Below are positions 17,133-30,413 of a DNA stretch of 64,000 nucleotides, piece by piece. This stretch comes from Enterobacter huaxiensis (GTDB lineage: Bacteria > Pseudomonadota > Gammaproteobacteria > Enterobacterales > Enterobacteriaceae). The position numbers and the translations under genes were made by a program. How positions within the stretch are numbered: position 1 is the first letter of the stretch; every line of letters begins with the position of its first letter. The stretch is from positions 310,001 through 374,000 of the forward strand of contig NZ_CP043342.1 of the NCBI RefSeq assembly GCF_003594935.2, in the 5' to 3' direction. The notes under the pieces are model-generated. The model was not told where the DNA came from and did not search any database. It was given only the letters and a program-made list of their open reading frames with translations.

Positions 17133-19319
17133 ATGTCCGATCGTGTGGATAGAGACGTGATTAATGCGCTTATTGCGGGTCATTTTGCTGACCCCTTTTC
17201 CGTGCTGGGAATGCACCAAACAGAGGCGGGACTGGAAGTCCGGGCACTGTTACCCGACGCGACTGAAGTCTGGGTGATTGAACCTAAAACCGGCCGCAAG
17301 GTGGGTAATCTGGAATGCCTCGACTCGCGTGGCTTCTTTTCGGGCGTCATGCCCCGTCGTAAAAACCCCTTTCGCTATCAGCTCGCCGTTATCTGGCACG
17401 GTCAGCAAAACCTGATTGATGACCCCTACAGCTTTGGCCCGCTCTTAAAAGAGATGGACGCCTGGCTGCTGTCCGAAGGAACCCACCTGCGCCCTTATGA
17501 AACGCTGGGCGCCCATGCCGATACCATGGACGGTATCACCGGGACGCGGTTTTCCGTGTGGGCGCCGAACGCCCAGCGCGTCTCCGTCGTCGGGCAGTTC
17601 AACTACTGGGACGGTCGCCGCCACCCGATGCGCCTGCGGCGTGAAACCGGCATCTGGGAGCTGTTTATCCCCGGGGCGCACAACGGGCAGCTGTATAAAT
17701 TCGAGATGATCGATGCCCACGGCAAGCTGCGCATTAAGGCCGATCCGTACGCCTTCGAAGCGCAGATGCGCCCGGAAACCGCGTCGCTGATTTGCGGCCT
17801 GCCGGAAAAGATCGTTCAGAGCGAGGAGCGCAAGCAGGCCAACCGCTTCGACGCGCCAATCTCCGTCTATGAGGTTCATCTCGGGTCGTGGCGTCGCCAC
17901 ACCGACAACAACTTCTGGCTGAGCTATCGCGAGCTGGCCGACCAGCTGGTGCCCTACGCCAAATGGATGGGCTTTACCCATCTGGAGCTGCTGCCGGTCA
18001 ACGAACACCCGTTCGACGGAAGCTGGGGCTATCAGCCCACCGGGCTGTATGCCCCGACGCGCCGCTTCGGCACGCGGGATGACTTCCGCTACTTCATCAA
18101 CGCCGCCCACGCCGCCGGGCTGAACGTCATCCTCGACTGGGTGCCGGGCCATTTTCCGTCCGATGATTTTGCGCTGGCAGAGTTCGACGGCACGAAGCTC
18201 TACGAGCATAGTGACCCGCGCGAAGGTTATCACCAGGACTGGAACACGCTGATCTACAACTACGGTCGCCGCGAAGTCACGAACTATCTGGTGGGGAACG
18301 CCCTTTACTGGATTGAGCGCTTCGGCATTGATGCCCTGCGCGTTGATGCGGTGGCATCGATGATCTACCGCGACTACAGCCGCAAAGAGGGGGAATGGAT
18401 CCCGAACGAGTTTGGCGGCCGTGAAAACCTCGAAGCGATTGATTTCCTGCGCAACACCAACCGCATTCTCGGCGAGCAGGTGGAAGGTGCGGTGACCATG
18501 GCGGAGGAATCCACCGACTTCCCGGGCGTGTCCCGGCCACCGTCAATGGGCGGCCTGGGCTTCTGGTACAAGTGGAACCTCGGCTGGATGCACGACACGC
18601 TCGACTACATGAAGCTCGATCCGGTTCACCGCCAGTATCACCATGACAAGCTCACCTTCGGGCTGCTCTACAACTACACCGAAAACTTCATGCTGCCGCT
18701 GTCGCATGATGAAGTGGTGCACGGCAAAAAATCTATCCTCGACCGCATGCCGGGCGACGCGTGGCAGAAGTTCGCCAACCTGCGCGCCTACTACGGCTGG
18801 CTGTTCGCCTTCCCCGGCAAGAAGCTGTTGTTTATGGGCAACGAGTTCGCTCAGGGCCGCGAGTGGAACCACGATACCAGCCTGGACTGGCACCTGCTGG
18901 AAGGGGGCGACAACTGGCACCACGGCGTGCAGCGACTGGTGCGCGACCTGAACCTGACCTATCGCCACCACAAAGCGCTGCACGAGCTGGATTTTGATCC
19001 GTACGGCTTTGAGTGGCTGGTGGTGGACGACCACGAGCGCTCGGTGTTTGTCTTTGTGCGCCGCGATAAAGCGGGCAATGAAATTATCGTTGCCAGCAAC
19101 TTCACGCCGGTGCCGCGCGAACATTACCGCTTTGGCATCAACCAGCCGGGGAAATGGCGCGAAATCCTGAATACCGATTCGATGCACTACCACGGCAGCA
19201 ACGCGGGTAACGGCGGTCTGGTGCAGAGCGATGCGCTTGAAAGCCACGGGCGACCGAACTCCCTGAGCCTTACGCTGCCGCCGCTGAGCACCATCTGGCT
19301 GGTGCGGGAGGGGGAATGA
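17133..19319 (+). CDS. glgB: Glycogen branching enzyme
   Basis: This enzyme forms alpha-1,6 branches in glycogen by cutting and transferring alpha-1,4 chains. It has 728 aa, the E. coli length. The N-terminal N1/CBM48 domains carry [20 protein letters not shown]. The GH13 barrel holds the nucleophile Asp in LRVDAVASM, the acid Glu in [10 protein letters not shown] and the third Asp in LSHDEVVHG (D405, E458, D526 in E. coli numbering). The ATG at MSDRVD lies 8 bases after AGGA; an in-frame ATG nine bases earlier overlaps that ribosome site. It is the first gene of glgBXCAP and overlaps glgX by ATGA. Confidence 0.98.
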   Translation: MSDRVDRDVINALIAGHFADPFSVLGMHQTEAGLEVRALLPDATEVWVIEPKTGRKVGNLECLDSRGFFSGVMPRRKNPFRYQLAVIWHGQQNLIDDPYSFGPLLKEMDAWLLSEGTHLRPYETLGAHADTMDGITGTRFSVWAPNAQRVSVVGQFNYWDGRRHPMRLRRETGIWELFIPGAHNGQLYKFEMIDAHGKLRIKADPYAFEAQMRPETASLICGLPEKIVQSEERKQANRFDAPISVYEVHLGSWRRHTDNNFWLSYRELADQLVPYAKWMGFTHLELLPVNEHPFDGSWGYQPTGLYAPTRRFGTRDDFRYFINAAHAAGLNVILDWVPGHFPSDDFALAEFDGTKLYEHSDPREGYHQDWNTLIYNYGRREVTNYLVGNALYWIERFGIDALRVDAVASMIYRDYSRKEGEWIPNEFGGRENLEAIDFLRNTNRILGEQVEGAVTMAEESTDFPGVSRPPSMGGLGFWYKWNLGWMHDTLDYMKLDPVHRQYHHDKLTFGLLYNYTENFMLPLSHDEVVHGKKSILDRMPGDAWQKFANLRAYYGWLFAFPGKKLLFMGNEFAQGREWNHDTSLDWHLLEGGDNWHHGVQRLVRDLNLTYRHHKALHELDFDPYGFEWLVVDDHERSVFVFVRRDKAGNEIIVASNFTPVPREHYRFGINQPGKWREILNTDSMHYHGSNAGNGGLVQSDALESHGRPNSLSLTLPPLSTIWLVREGE

Positions 19320-21289
19320 CGCAACTCACGGCAGGTAAACCCGAACCGCTCGGGGCGAGCGTTGATGGAAAGGGCGTGAACTTCACCCTCTTTTCAGCCC
19401 ATGCGGAACGGGTAGAACTCTGTGTGTTTGATGGTGAAGGCAATGAGCACCGTTACGATTTACCTGAGCGTACGGGAGACATCTGGCACGGCTACCTGGC
19501 CGGAGGACGCCCGGGTCTGCGCTACGGATATCGCGTTCATGGCCCGTGGGAACCGACGCAGGGGCACTGGTTTAACCCGGCGAAGCTGTTGATCGACCCG
19601 TGCGCCCACCGCGTGGACGGGGAGTTCAAAGACGACCCGATTTTCCACGTTGGCTACGGTGAACCCGACCGCCGCGACAGTGCCCCCGTCGCGCCCAAAA
19701 GCGTGGTGGTAAACGATATCTACGACTGGGAAGACGATGCCCCGCCGCGCACGCCGTGGGGCAACACCGTTATTTACGAAGCCCACGTGAAAGGGCTGAC
19801 GTATCTGCACCCGTCGATTCCCCAGGAGATGCGCGGCACCTATAAGGCGCTCGCGCATCCGGCGATGATCGCCTATCTGAAGCATCTGGGGATCACCGCG
19901 CTGGAGCTGCTGCCCGTGGCGCATTTTGCCAGCGAGCCTCGTCTCCTGCGGCTGGGCCTGAGCAACTACTGGGGCTACAACCCGCTGGCGATGTTCGCGC
20001 TGGAACCGCGCTATGCGGTGCATCCGGATAAGGCCCGGGATGAATTTCGCGATGCGGTGAAGGCGCTTCATGAAGCGGGAATTGAGGTCATTCTGGACGT
20101 GGTGTTGAACCATAGCGCCGAAAGCGATCTCGACGGCCCGACGCTATCACAGCGCGGAATTGATAACCGTAGCTATTATTGGATCAGGGAGGATGGCGAT
20201 TACTACAACTGGACCGGCTGCGGTAACACGCTGAATCTTAGCCACCCGGCAGTATCGCATTATGCCTACGCGTGCCTGAAATACTGGGTTGAGACGTACC
20301 ACATTGACGGCTTCCGCTTCGATTTGGCCTCCGTCATGGGGCGTACGCCCGCCTTTAGCCAGCAGGCACCGCTGTTTGAAGCGATAAAAAATTGTCCCGT
20401 GCTGTCGCAGGTGAAGCTGATCGCGGAGCCGTGGGACATCGGCGAGGGCGGTTATCAGGTGGGGAATTTTCCGCCGCTGTTTGCCGAGTGGAACGATCGC
20501 TTCCGCGATGCCGCGCGCCGCTTCTGGCTGGAAAAAAACCTGTCGTTAGGGGAGTTCGCCGGGCGCTTTGCAGGATCCAGTGATCTGTTTAAACGTGACG
20601 GTAAATTACCCTCCGCCACCATCAATCTGGTGACGGCGCACGACGGTTTTACGCTGCGCGACTGCGTTTGTTTCAATCAGAAACACAATGAGGCAAACGG
20701 TGAAGAGAATCGCGATGGCACTAACAATAACCATAGCTTTAACCATGGTATAGAAGGGTTAGGCGGAAATCTTGACGTTATCGAGCGGCGACGCGCCAGC
20801 GTGCACGCGCTGCTGACCACGCTGCTGCTGTCGCAGGGCACGCCGATGCTGCTGGCGGGCGATGAACATGGCCACAGCCAGCACGGTAACAACAACGCCT
20901 ATTGCCAGGACAACCCGTTAACCTGGCTTGACTGGGGTGAAGCGAACAGCGGGTTAACCCAGTTTACCGCGGCGCTGATCCACCTTCGCCAGCAGATCCC
21001 CGCGCTGACCGCCAACCGCTGGTGGGAGGAGGGCGACGGTAACGTTGGCTGGCTGAACAAAGACGCGCAACCGTTGAGCGCGCAAGAGTGGCAACACGGC
21101 ATAACCTGCCTGCAAATCCTGCTGTCGGATACGTGGCTGGTGACGCTGAACGCGACGGACGACGTCGCAGAGATTGTTTTACCTGACGGGGAGTGGCGAG
21201 CCGTTCCCCCCTTTGCCGGAGCGGATAATCCGGTTGTTATGGCTGTCTGGCACGGGCCTGCGCACGGAGTGTGCGTATTCCAAAGATGA
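19316..21289 (+). CDS. glgX: Glycogen debranching enzyme (isoamylase type)
   Basis: This enzyme removes the short maltotetraose branches left by glycogen phosphorylase, hydrolysing alpha-1,6 links. It has 657 aa, as in E. coli. The N-terminal CBM48 region begins [22 protein letters not shown]13 residues are seen in [10 protein letters not shown] (nucleophile Asp), [11 protein letters not shown] (acid Glu) and [11 protein letters not shown] (third Asp). It overlaps glgB by four bases. Its last codons contain the CsrA-type hairpin belonging to the glgC leader, so coding and regulatory functions overlap here. Confidence 0.97.
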   Translation: MTQLTAGKPEPLGASVDGKGVNFTLFSAHAERVELCVFDGEGNEHRYDLPERTGDIWHGYLAGGRPGLRYGYRVHGPWEPTQGHWFNPAKLLIDPCAHRVDGEFKDDPIFHVGYGEPDRRDSAPVAPKSVVVNDIYDWEDDAPPRTPWGNTVIYEAHVKGLTYLHPSIPQEMRGTYKALAHPAMIAYLKHLGITALELLPVAHFASEPRLLRLGLSNYWGYNPLAMFALEPRYAVHPDKARDEFRDAVKALHEAGIEVILDVVLNHSAESDLDGPTLSQRGIDNRSYYWIREDGDYYNWTGCGNTLNLSHPAVSHYAYACLKYWVETYHIDGFRFDLASVMGRTPAFSQQAPLFEAIKNCPVLSQVKLIAEPWDIGEGGYQVGNFPPLFAEWNDRFRDAARRFWLEKNLSLGEFAGRFAGSSDLFKRDGKLPSATINLVTAHDGFTLRDCVCFNQKHNEANGEENRDGTNNNHSFNHGIEGLGGNLDVIERRRASVHALLTTLLLSQGTPMLLAGDEHGHSQHGNNNAYCQDNPLTWLDWGEANSGLTQFTAALIHLRQQIPALTANRWWEEGDGNVGWLNKDAQPLSAQEWQHGITCLQILLSDTWLVTLNATDDVAEIVLPDGEWRAVPPFAGADNPVVMAVWHGPAHGVCVFQR

Positions 21290-21300
21290 TAAAAAAGGAG
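21261..21300 (+). promoter_or_regulatory. CsrA-type leader of glgC: GGA hairpin and GGA in the ribosome site
   Basis: CGCAC-GGAGT-GTGCG (21261-21275) forms a short stem with GGA exposed in the loop. A second GGA lies in the AAAGGAG ribosome site at 21295-21300. This is the dual-site arrangement by which CsrA represses glgCAP translation in E. coli, where a similar GGA hairpin precedes the Shine-Dalgarno. Binding here is inferred. Confidence 0.7.
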
Positions 21301-21306
21301 TTAGTC

Positions 21307-22602
21307 ATGGTTAGATTAGAGAAGAACGATCCGTTAATGTTGGCTCGCCAGCTACCATTAAAAACTGTTGCCCTGATACTCGCGGGCGGGCGTGGTACCC
21401 GTCTGAAAGATTTAACCATCAAGCGCGCTAAACCGGCCGTTCACTTTGGTGGTAAGTTCCGCATCATCGATTTTGCACTCTCAAACTGCCTGAACTCAGG
21501 CATTCGCCGCATTGGCGTCATTACGCAGTATCAGTCGCACACGCTGGTGCAACACATTCAGCGCGGCTGGTCATTCTTCAGCGAAGAGATGAACGAGTTT
21601 GTCGACCTCCTGCCTGCGCAGCAGCGCGTTCACGGGGAGAACTGGTATCGCGGTACGGCGGATGCGGTGACGCAGAACCTCGACATCATTCGTCGCTACA
21701 GCGCGGAGTACATCGTGATCCTCGCGGGTGACCACATCTACAAGCAAGACTACTCCCACATGCTGATCGACCACGTTGAGAAAGGGGCGCGCTGCACCGT
21801 GGCGTGTCTGCCGGTGCCCGTTGCGGAGGCAACGGCGTTCGGCGTGATGCACGTGGATGCCGACGATAAAATCATCGACTTTGTTGAAAAACCGGCAAAC
21901 CCGCCAACCATGCCGGGGGATGATACGAAATCCCTCGCCAGCATGGGGATCTATGTCTTTGATGCTGATTACCTTTACGAACTGCTGGAAGAAGACGACA
22001 AAGACGAAAATTCCAGCCACGACTTTGGCAAGGACATCATCCCGAAAATCACCAAAGCTGGCATGGCTTATGCACATCCTTTCCCGCTGTCCTGCGTGCA
22101 GTCTGACCCCAATTCCGAGCCCTACTGGCGCGACGTTGGCACCCTGGAAGCCTACTGGAAAGCGAACCTGGACCTGGCATCCGTCACGCCTGAGCTGGAT
22201 ATGTACGACCAGAACTGGCCGATTCGCACCCACATGGAATCGTTACCGCCCGCGAAGTTCGTGCAGGACCGTTCCGGCAGCCACGGCATGACGCTCAATT
22301 CGCTGGTGTCCGGCGGGTGCATCATCTCCGGCTCGGTGGTGGTGCAGTCTGTGCTGTTCCCGCGCGTGAGGGTGAACTCATTCTGTAATATCGACTCGGC
22401 AGTTCTGCTGCCGGACGTCTGGGTAGGGCGCTCTTGCCGCCTGCGCCGCTGCGTGATCGACCGCGCCTGCGTCATTCCGGAAGGGATGGTGATAGGTGAA
22501 AATGCGGAAGAGGACGCGCGTCGCTTCTACCGTTCAGAAGAAGGGATCGTGTTAGTCACACGGGAAATGTTGCGGAAGCTGCAGGTCAAACAGGAGCGAT
22601 AA
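21307..22602 (+). CDS. glgC: ADP-glucose pyrophosphorylase
   Basis: This enzyme makes ADP-glucose from glucose-1-phosphate and ATP, the regulated committed step of glycogen synthesis. It has 431 aa, as in E. coli. The nucleotide-binding loop [15 protein letters not shown] is near residues 25-39; the Lys at its end (K39) is the fructose-1,6-bisphosphate activator site in E. coli. FVEKPANPP contains the glucose-1-phosphate Lys (K195). The C-terminal half is a left-handed beta-helix ([12 protein letters not shown]). The ATG at MVRLEK is chosen over an upstream in-frame start inside glgX. It overlaps glgA by one base (TAATG). Confidence 0.98.
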   Translation: MVRLEKNDPLMLARQLPLKTVALILAGGRGTRLKDLTIKRAKPAVHFGGKFRIIDFALSNCLNSGIRRIGVITQYQSHTLVQHIQRGWSFFSEEMNEFVDLLPAQQRVHGENWYRGTADAVTQNLDIIRRYSAEYIVILAGDHIYKQDYSHMLIDHVEKGARCTVACLPVPVAEATAFGVMHVDADDKIIDFVEKPANPPTMPGDDTKSLASMGIYVFDADYLYELLEEDDKDENSSHDFGKDIIPKITKAGMAYAHPFPLSCVQSDPNSEPYWRDVGTLEAYWKANLDLASVTPELDMYDQNWPIRTHMESLPPAKFVQDRSGSHGMTLNSLVSGGCIISGSVVVQSVLFPRVRVNSFCNIDSAVLLPDVWVGRSCRLRRCVIDRACVIPEGMVIGENAEEDARRFYRSEEGIVLVTREMLRKLQVKQER

Positions 22603-24035
22603 TGCAGGTTTTACATGTATGTTCAGAGATGTTCCCGTTGTTAAAGACGGGCGGTCTGGCGGATGTTCTTGGTGCATTACCGGCGGCGCAAATCGCCGGG
22701 GGTGTGGATACCCGAGTTCTGTTGCCTGCCTTTCCGGATATCCGTCGCGGTATTCCAGATGCAAAGGTCGTGACGCGTCGTGAAACCTTCGCCGGGCGTA
22801 TCACCCTGCTGTTTGGACATTACAATGGCGTTGGAATTTACCTGATTGACGCGCCGCACCTATATGACCGACCAGGGAGCCCGTATCACGATACGAACCT
22901 GTTCGCCTACACCGATAACGTCATGCGCTTTGCGCTGCTCGGCTGGGTAGGGGCCGAGATGGCCGTCGGGCTGGATCCGTTCTGGCGACCGAACGTGGTG
23001 CATGCCCACGACTGGCACGCGGGGCTCGCGCCGGCATACCTTGCCGCCCGCGGCAACCCGGCGAAATCGGTCTTTACGGTGCACAACCTTGCGTATCAGG
23101 GCATGTACTATGCCCATCATATGAATGACATCGATCTGCCATGGTCGTTCTTTAACATGCACGGGCTGGAGTTTAACGGGCAGATCTCCTTCCTGAAGGC
23201 GGGGCTGTACTACGCCGATCACATTACGGCGGTGAGCCCAACCTATGCCCGAGAAATTACCCTGCCGGAGTTCGGCTACGGTATGGAAGGGCTGCTGCAG
23301 CAGCGCCACCGCGAGGGCCGCCTGTCGGGGATCCTGAACGGCGTGGATGAGCAGATCTGGAGCCCGGAAACCGATCTCCTGCTGGCCGCACGCTATGGCC
23401 GTGATTCGGTGGAAGACAAAGCCGAAAACAAACGCCAGCTGCAGATTGCGATGGGGCTGAAGGTGAACGACAAAGTGCCGCTGTTCGCGGTGGTCAGCCG
23501 CCTGACCAGCCAGAAAGGGCTGGATCTGGTCCTGGAAGCGCTACCGGGGTTACTGGAGCAGGGCGGCCAGCTGGCGCTGCTCGGCGCGGGCGATCCTGTG
23601 CTGCAGGAAGGTTTCCTCGCCGCCGCCGCGGAACATCCGGGGCAGGTGGGTGTGCAGATCGGCTATCACGAAGCGTTTTCCCACCGCATTATGGGCGGCG
23701 CAGACGTAATTCTGGTGCCGAGCCGCTTCGAGCCCTGCGGTCTGACGCAGCTTTACGGCCTGAAATACGGCACCCTGCCGTTGGTAAGACGCACGGGCGG
23801 GCTGGCAGATACTGTTTCTGACAGCTCGCTGGAAAACCTGGCGGACGGTATCGCCAGCGGGTTTGTCTTTGAGGACAGTAATGCCTGGTCGCTGCTTCGT
23901 GCGATTCGGCGTGCATTCGTCTTGTGGTCCCGGCCGTCGCTGTGGCGTTACGTTCAGCGTCAGGCGATGTCCATGGACTTTAGCTGGCACGTTGCGGCGC
24001 AGTCCTACCGCGAACTCTATCAACGCTTGATGTAA
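22602..24035 (+). CDS. glgA: Glycogen synthase
   Basis: This enzyme transfers glucose from ADP-glucose to the end of a growing alpha-1,4-glucan. It has 477 aa, the E. coli length. It is a GT5 enzyme with the GT-B fold: the N-terminal ADP-glucose motif KTGGLADV is at residues 15-22, and the C-terminal [14 protein letters not shown] carries the catalytic glutamate (E377 in E. coli). A second glycine-rich loop, RTGGLADTV, is near residue 398. It is translationally coupled to glgC and followed by glgP after 18 bp. Confidence 0.98.
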   Translation: MQVLHVCSEMFPLLKTGGLADVLGALPAAQIAGGVDTRVLLPAFPDIRRGIPDAKVVTRRETFAGRITLLFGHYNGVGIYLIDAPHLYDRPGSPYHDTNLFAYTDNVMRFALLGWVGAEMAVGLDPFWRPNVVHAHDWHAGLAPAYLAARGNPAKSVFTVHNLAYQGMYYAHHMNDIDLPWSFFNMHGLEFNGQISFLKAGLYYADHITAVSPTYAREITLPEFGYGMEGLLQQRHREGRLSGILNGVDEQIWSPETDLLLAARYGRDSVEDKAENKRQLQIAMGLKVNDKVPLFAVVSRLTSQKGLDLVLEALPGLLEQGGQLALLGAGDPVLQEGFLAAAAEHPGQVGVQIGYHEAFSHRIMGGADVILVPSRFEPCGLTQLYGLKYGTLPLVRRTGGLADTVSDSSLENLADGIASGFVFEDSNAWSLLRAIRRAFVLWSRPSLWRYVQRQAMSMDFSWHVAAQSYRELYQRLM

Positions 24036-26501
<2,466 letters not shown>

Positions 26502-26508
26502 AAACAAA

Positions 26509-26586
26509 GCCGGGTGGCGGCTTCGCCTTACCCGGCCTACTCGATCCCGTAGGCCCGGTAAGCGCAGCGCCACCGGGCATTTTTTC
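26509..26586. repeat. Pair of inverted REP elements after glgP, terminator-like
   Basis: There are two REP units in opposite orientation: GCCGGGTGGCGGCTTCGCC...ACCCGGCC, then GGCCCGGTAAGCGCAGC...CACCGGGC followed by TTTTTT. The second unit with its T tract could serve as a terminator for glgP. It lies in the gap between convergent glgP and glpD and resembles an E. coli BIME. Confidence 0.85.
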
Positions 26587-26589
26587 TAA

Positions 26590-28098
26590 TTACGACGCGA
26601 GCGACAGTTCACCCTTTCCCGCATGTTGTTGCAACCACTGCGCCACGCGAGACTGCTGCTCGGCGTTGAGCCACATCCCTTCTTTAGTCCGACGCCAGAT
26701 GGCATCGTCCAGTCGGCGAACCCACTCGTGCTCGACCAGGTAGCGCAGCTCGGCTTCGTACAGCTCGTGGCCGAAATGTTCGCCCAGGTCGGCAATTTCT
26801 TTCGCTTCGCCCAGGAACAGCTCGGTATTGCTGCCGTAGGTGCGGGCGTAGTGGCGCGCCATTCCTTCGGTAATGAACGGGAAGCGACGGCGCAGCTTCG
26901 CGGCGTAGTCATCGCGGTTATCGCCGATATCACCGCCGGGCAGCACGGCACCTTTGGTCCACGCCGGGCCAATGCCTTTGTAGTACGGCGCCAGTTTTTC
27001 CAGCGCGTGCTCGGCCAGCTTGCGGTAGGTCGTGAGCTTGCCGCCGAATACGGAAAGCAGCGGCGCCTGGCCGTCAACGTCGTGAATATCGAGCGTGTAG
27101 TCGCGGGTGATGGCCTGCGGTGAATCGGATTCATCGTCGCACAGCGGACGCACGCCGGAGTAAGTCCACACCACGTCATCGCGTGACAGCTGTTTCTTGA
27201 AGTGCGCGTTGTACACTTTCAGCAGGTAGTTCACTTCGCTCTCTTCGATCACGACGTTCTTCGGATCGCCTTTGTACTCCACGTCGGTGGTGCCGATGAT
27301 GGAGAACTCGTCCATCCACGGGATCACAAACACGATGCGCTTGTCTTCGTTCTGCAGAATGTAGGCCTGCTTCTGGGTATGCACGCGCGGCACCACAATG
27401 TGGCTGCCTTTGATCAGGCGAATGCCGTACGGGGAGGGCAGGTGCATGCCATCGTCGAAGAACTGCTTCACCCACGGGCCGGTCGCGTTCACCAGGCCGC
27501 GCGCTTTCCAGCTGAACTTCTCGCCGGTATCCACGTCTTCCGCTTCCACAATCCACAGGCCGTTTTCGCGGCGCGCGGCGGTGGCGCGGGTGCGGGTTTT
27601 CACCTCGCCGCCTTTCTTCTCGACCATCTGCGCATTCGCCAGAACCAGACGCGCATCGTCCACCCAGCAGTCGGAATATTCGAAACCGCGCACGATTTCA
27701 GGCTTAAGGACCGATTCTGAGCCAAAACGCAAACCGGTCGAACCCGGCAGGCTGGTGCGTTTACCCAGATGGTCGTACATAAACAGACCGATTCGGATCA
27801 TCCACGCCGGGCGCAGGTGCGGGCGATGGGGCAGGCGGAAGCGCATCGGAATAGCCAGATGCGGCGCCATTTTCAGCAGCACTTCACGTTCGGCCAGCGC
27901 TTCGCTGACGAGGCGGAATTCGTAGTGTTCCAGGTAGCGCAGGCCACCGTGAATCAGCTTGGAGCTGGCGGACGACGTCGCGCAGGCGAGATCGTTAGCT
28001 TCCAGCATCATTACGGATAAACCGCGTCCTGCGGCGTCGACCGCAATACCGGCACCGTTGATGCCACCGCCTATCACAATCAGATCTTTGGTTTCCAT
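26590..28098 (-). CDS. glpD: Aerobic glycerol-3-phosphate dehydrogenase
   Basis: This peripheral inner-membrane flavoenzyme oxidises glycerol-3-phosphate to dihydroxyacetone phosphate and passes electrons to ubiquinone. It has 502 aa (E. coli 501). The FAD motif is LIVIGGGINGAG at residues 6-17, with ATSSASSKLIHGGLRYLE completing the cofactor region. FGGKLTTYRKLAE near the C-terminus is the family signature. The ATG at METKDL is chosen over an upstream in-frame start; GAGGGT precedes it. Two GlpR operator-like sites lie just upstream. It is divergent from glpEGR, whose GlpR protein represses it. Confidence 0.98.
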   Translation of the reverse strand: METKDLIVIGGGINGAGIAVDAAGRGLSVMMLEANDLACATSSASSKLIHGGLRYLEHYEFRLVSEALAEREVLLKMAPHLAIPMRFRLPHRPHLRPAWMIRIGLFMYDHLGKRTSLPGSTGLRFGSESVLKPEIVRGFEYSDCWVDDARLVLANAQMVEKKGGEVKTRTRATAARRENGLWIVEAEDVDTGEKFSWKARGLVNATGPWVKQFFDDGMHLPSPYGIRLIKGSHIVVPRVHTQKQAYILQNEDKRIVFVIPWMDEFSIIGTTDVEYKGDPKNVVIEESEVNYLLKVYNAHFKKQLSRDDVVWTYSGVRPLCDDESDSPQAITRDYTLDIHDVDGQAPLLSVFGGKLTTYRKLAEHALEKLAPYYKGIGPAWTKGAVLPGGDIGDNRDDYAAKLRRRFPFITEGMARHYARTYGSNTELFLGEAKEIADLGEHFGHELYEAELRYLVEHEWVRRLDDAIWRRTKEGMWLNAEQQSRVAQWLQQHAGKGELSLAS

Positions 28099-28109
28099 AA
28101 CACCCTCAT

Positions 28110-28150
28110 GCACTTTCGTTAAAGCTCAGAAATGTTCGATATCGCTCATA
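28110..28150 (-). promoter_or_regulatory. GlpR operators upstream of glpD
   Basis: AATGTTCGATATCGCTCATA (28131-28150) matches the GlpR consensus WATKYTCGWWAWMGAWMATW at 19 of 20 positions. CACTTTCGTTAAAGCTCAGA (28110-28129) matches at about 16 of 20. Adjacent operators before the glpD start are the known E. coli layout, giving repression relieved by glycerol-3-phosphate. Confidence 0.87.
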
Positions 28151-28270
28151 ATAGCAAAGGAACGCGCCTTTGGTAACATCAAAAAAACAATTTAGAGTGA
28201 TATGGATAACATAATGGCGTTTACCCGCCGCCAGGACGTACACTACGGGGTAAAATAGTGCGGTCTGATG

Positions 28271-28345
28271 CCCTCACCCCAGCCCTCTCCCACGGGGAGA
28301 GGGGGATCCGTTTCCCTCTCCCTTAGGGAGAGGGTAGGGTGAGGG
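28271..28345. repeat. Inverted pair of CCCTCTCCC palindromes between glpD and glpE
   Basis: One unit starts CCCTCACCCCAGCCCTCTCCC. The second, in opposite orientation, ends GGGAGAGGGTAGGGTGAGGGG, 39 bp before the glpE start. Unlike almost all other copies in this window it is upstream of both flanking genes, in a divergent promoter region. Confidence 0.85.
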
Positions 28346-28383
28346 GAAAAACGCACCACACTTGAATATAAGATGAGAACACC

Positions 28384-28716
28384 ATGGATCAGTTTGAATG
28401 TATTAACGTAGAAGAAGCCCACCAGAAGATGCACCAGGGAAAAGCGGTGCTGGTGGACATCCGCGATCCGCAGAGCTTCGCGATGGGCCACACGCCGGGC
28501 GCGTTCCATCTCACCAACGACTCCCTGGGCGCGTTTATGCGCGATAACGACTTCGAGACCCCGGTTATGGTCATGTGCTACCACGGCAACAGCAGCAAAG
28601 GCGCGGCGCAGTACCTGCTTCAGCAGGGTTACGACGCGGTATACAGCGTCGACGGCGGCTTCGATGCCTGGCACCGTCACTTCCCTGCGGAAGTTGAATA
28701 CGCGTTTGAGCGCTGA
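28384..28716 (+). CDS. glpE: GlpE, thiosulfate sulfurtransferase (single-domain rhodanese)
   Basis: This cytosolic rhodanese transfers sulfane sulfur from thiosulfate to cyanide or thioredoxin in vitro; its physiological role is unclear. It has 110 aa (E. coli 108). The active-site loop is C65-YHGNS-S ([11 protein letters not shown]), with the catalytic cysteine present. [15 protein letters not shown] is the N-terminal rhodanese motif. It is first in glpEGR and divergent from glpD. An inverted palindrome pair sits directly upstream, so its promoter must lie beyond or inside that repeat. Confidence 0.97.
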   Translation: MDQFECINVEEAHQKMHQGKAVLVDIRDPQSFAMGHTPGAFHLTNDSLGAFMRDNDFETPVMVMCYHGNSSKGAAQYLLQQGYDAVYSVDGGFDAWHRHFPAEVEYAFER

Positions 28717-28763
28717 TCCCGCTATACTGTCCCCTTTTGTGTGGAAATAAGCGACCGCCGCCC

Positions 28764-29594
28764 ATGTTGATGATTACCTCCTTTACCAATCCGCGCGTCG
28801 CCCAGGCGTTTGTCGACTATATGGCGACGCAGGGCGTTATCCTGACTGTTCAGCAACATAACCAGACCGACGTCTGGCTGGCCGACGAAAGCCAGGCCGC
28901 GCGCGTAAACGAAGAGCTGGCGCGTTTTCTTGAGAATCCCGGTGACCCGCGTTACCTGGCGGCAAGCTGGCAGTCCGGCCACACGGGCAGCGGGCTGCAC
29001 TACAGCCGTTTTCCCTTCCTTGCCACTATTCGCGAACGCGCGGGTCCGTTCACGCTGCTGCTGATGGCGGCCTGCATCATCGTCTTCATTATTATGAACG
29101 TGGCAGGCGACCAGAGCGTGATGATTGCCCTCGCGTGGCCGTACGATCCGTCGCTGGATTTTGACGTATGGCGCTACTTCACCCACGCGCTGATGCATTT
29201 CTCGGTGATGCACATCCTCTTTAACCTGCTGTGGTGGTGGTATCTCGGCGGTATTGTTGAGAAGCGTCTCGGCAGCGGAAAATTGATTGTCATTACGGTG
29301 ATAAGCGCCCTGCTGAGCGGCTATGTGCAGCACAAGTTCAGCGGTCCGTGGTTCGGCGGATTGTCCGGCGTGGTATATGCCCTGATGGGCTACGTCTGGC
29401 TCAGGGGCGAGCGCGATCCGGAAAGCGGCATCTATCTGCAGCGCGGATTAATAACCTTTGCGTTAATATGGCTGATTGCCGGATGGTTTGATCTGTTTGG
29501 TATGTCTATTGCCAACGGTGCGCACGTCACCGGGCTGGCCGTGGGGCTGGCGATGGCGTTTGCCGACACGCTCCATGCGCGAAAACGAACATAA
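28764..29594 (+). CDS. glpG: GlpG, rhomboid intramembrane serine protease
   Basis: This inner-membrane protease cuts transmembrane segments of membrane proteins. It has 276 aa, the E. coli length. A soluble N-terminal domain (about 90 residues) is followed by six membrane helices. The catalytic Ser is in [11 protein letters not shown] (S201 in E. coli) and the His in NGAHVTG (H254). The oxyanion residues are in [19 protein letters not shown]. The ATG at MLMITSF is preferred over an upstream in-frame start because it fits the family. It lies between glpE and glpR in one operon. Its N-terminus is identical in pattern to E. coli. Confidence 0.97.
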   Translation: MLMITSFTNPRVAQAFVDYMATQGVILTVQQHNQTDVWLADESQAARVNEELARFLENPGDPRYLAASWQSGHTGSGLHYSRFPFLATIRERAGPFTLLLMAACIIVFIIMNVAGDQSVMIALAWPYDPSLDFDVWRYFTHALMHFSVMHILFNLLWWWYLGGIVEKRLGSGKLIVITVISALLSGYVQHKFSGPWFGGLSGVVYALMGYVWLRGERDPESGIYLQRGLITFALIWLIAGWFDLFGMSIANGAHVTGLAVGLAMAFADTLHARKRT

Positions 29595-29610
29595 TTCCCA
29601 GGGATATTTC

Positions 29611-30369
29611 ATGAAACAAACACAACGTCATGACGCCATTATCGAACTGGTAAAAAAACAGGGATACGTCAGCACCGAAGAGCTGGTGGAGCAGTTTGCC
29701 GTCAGCCCGCAAACCATTCGTCGTGACCTGAACGACCTGGCCGATCAGAACCGCATTCTGCGCCACCACGGCGGGGCGGCGCTGCCGTCCAGCTCGGTCA
29801 ACACCTCATGGCACGATCGTAAAGCGACGCAAACGGCAGAAAAAGAGCGCATTGCCCGTAAAGTGGCAAGCCAGATCCCGAACGGGGCGACGCTGTTTAT
29901 TGATATCGGCACAACGCCGGAAGCGGTGGCCCATGCGCTGCTGAATCACGAGAACCTGCGCGTGGTCACCAACAACCTTAACGTGGCGAACACGCTGATG
30001 CAGAAGGATGATTTTCGCATCATCCTGGCGGGCGGGGAGCTGCGCAGCCGCGACGGTGGAATTATCGGTGAAGCGACGCTCGATTTTATCTCTCAGTTCC
30101 GCCTCGATTTCGGCATTCTGGGGATCAGCGGCATCGACAGCGACGGCTCGCTGCTGGAGTTTGACTACCACGAGGTGCGCACCAAGCGCGCGATCATTGA
30201 AAACTCACGCCACGTGATGCTGGTGGTAGATCACTCTAAGTTTGGCCGTAACGCGATGGTGAACATGGGCAGCATCAGCATGGTCGATGCGGTCTATACG
30301 GACGTGCCGCCGCCGGCAGGGGTGATGCAGGTGATTAAAGATAATAATGTGCAGTTAGAGTTGTGTTGA
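29611..30369 (+). CDS. glpR: GlpR, glycerol-3-phosphate regulon repressor (DeoR family)
   Basis: This repressor controls the glp regulon and is inactivated by glycerol-3-phosphate. It has 252 aa, as in E. coli. The N-terminal DeoR helix-turn-helix runs HDAIIELVKKQGYVSTEELV then FAVSPQTIRRDLN (residues about 8-45). The effector domain has LFIDIGTTPEAVAHAL. In laboratory E. coli K-12 this gene is often broken by a frameshift; here the frame is intact from start to stop. The start was placed at MKQTQRHD, 16 bp past glpG, with AGGGAT as ribosome site. Its operators are seen before glpD. Confidence 0.97.
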   Translation: MKQTQRHDAIIELVKKQGYVSTEELVEQFAVSPQTIRRDLNDLADQNRILRHHGGAALPSSSVNTSWHDRKATQTAEKERIARKVASQIPNGATLFIDIGTTPEAVAHALLNHENLRVVTNNLNVANTLMQKDDFRIILAGGELRSRDGGIIGEATLDFISQFRLDFGILGISGIDSDGSLLEFDYHEVRTKRAIIENSRHVMLVVDHSKFGRNAMVNMGSISMVDAVYTDVPPPAGVMQVIKDNNVQLELC

Positions 30370-30380
30370 GAAGCCTTTCT

Positions 30381-30413
30381 CCCTCTCCCTGTGGGAGAGG
30401 GCCGGGGTGAGGG
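30381..30413. repeat. CCCTCTCCC palindrome between glpR and malT
   Basis: This is a single copy, CCCTCTCCCTGTGGGAGAGGG then CCGGGGTGAGGG. It occupies most of the 62-bp gap between the convergent glpR and malT genes. In E. coli K-12 the rtcR and rtcBA genes lie at this junction; nothing is left of them here. Confidence 0.85.
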
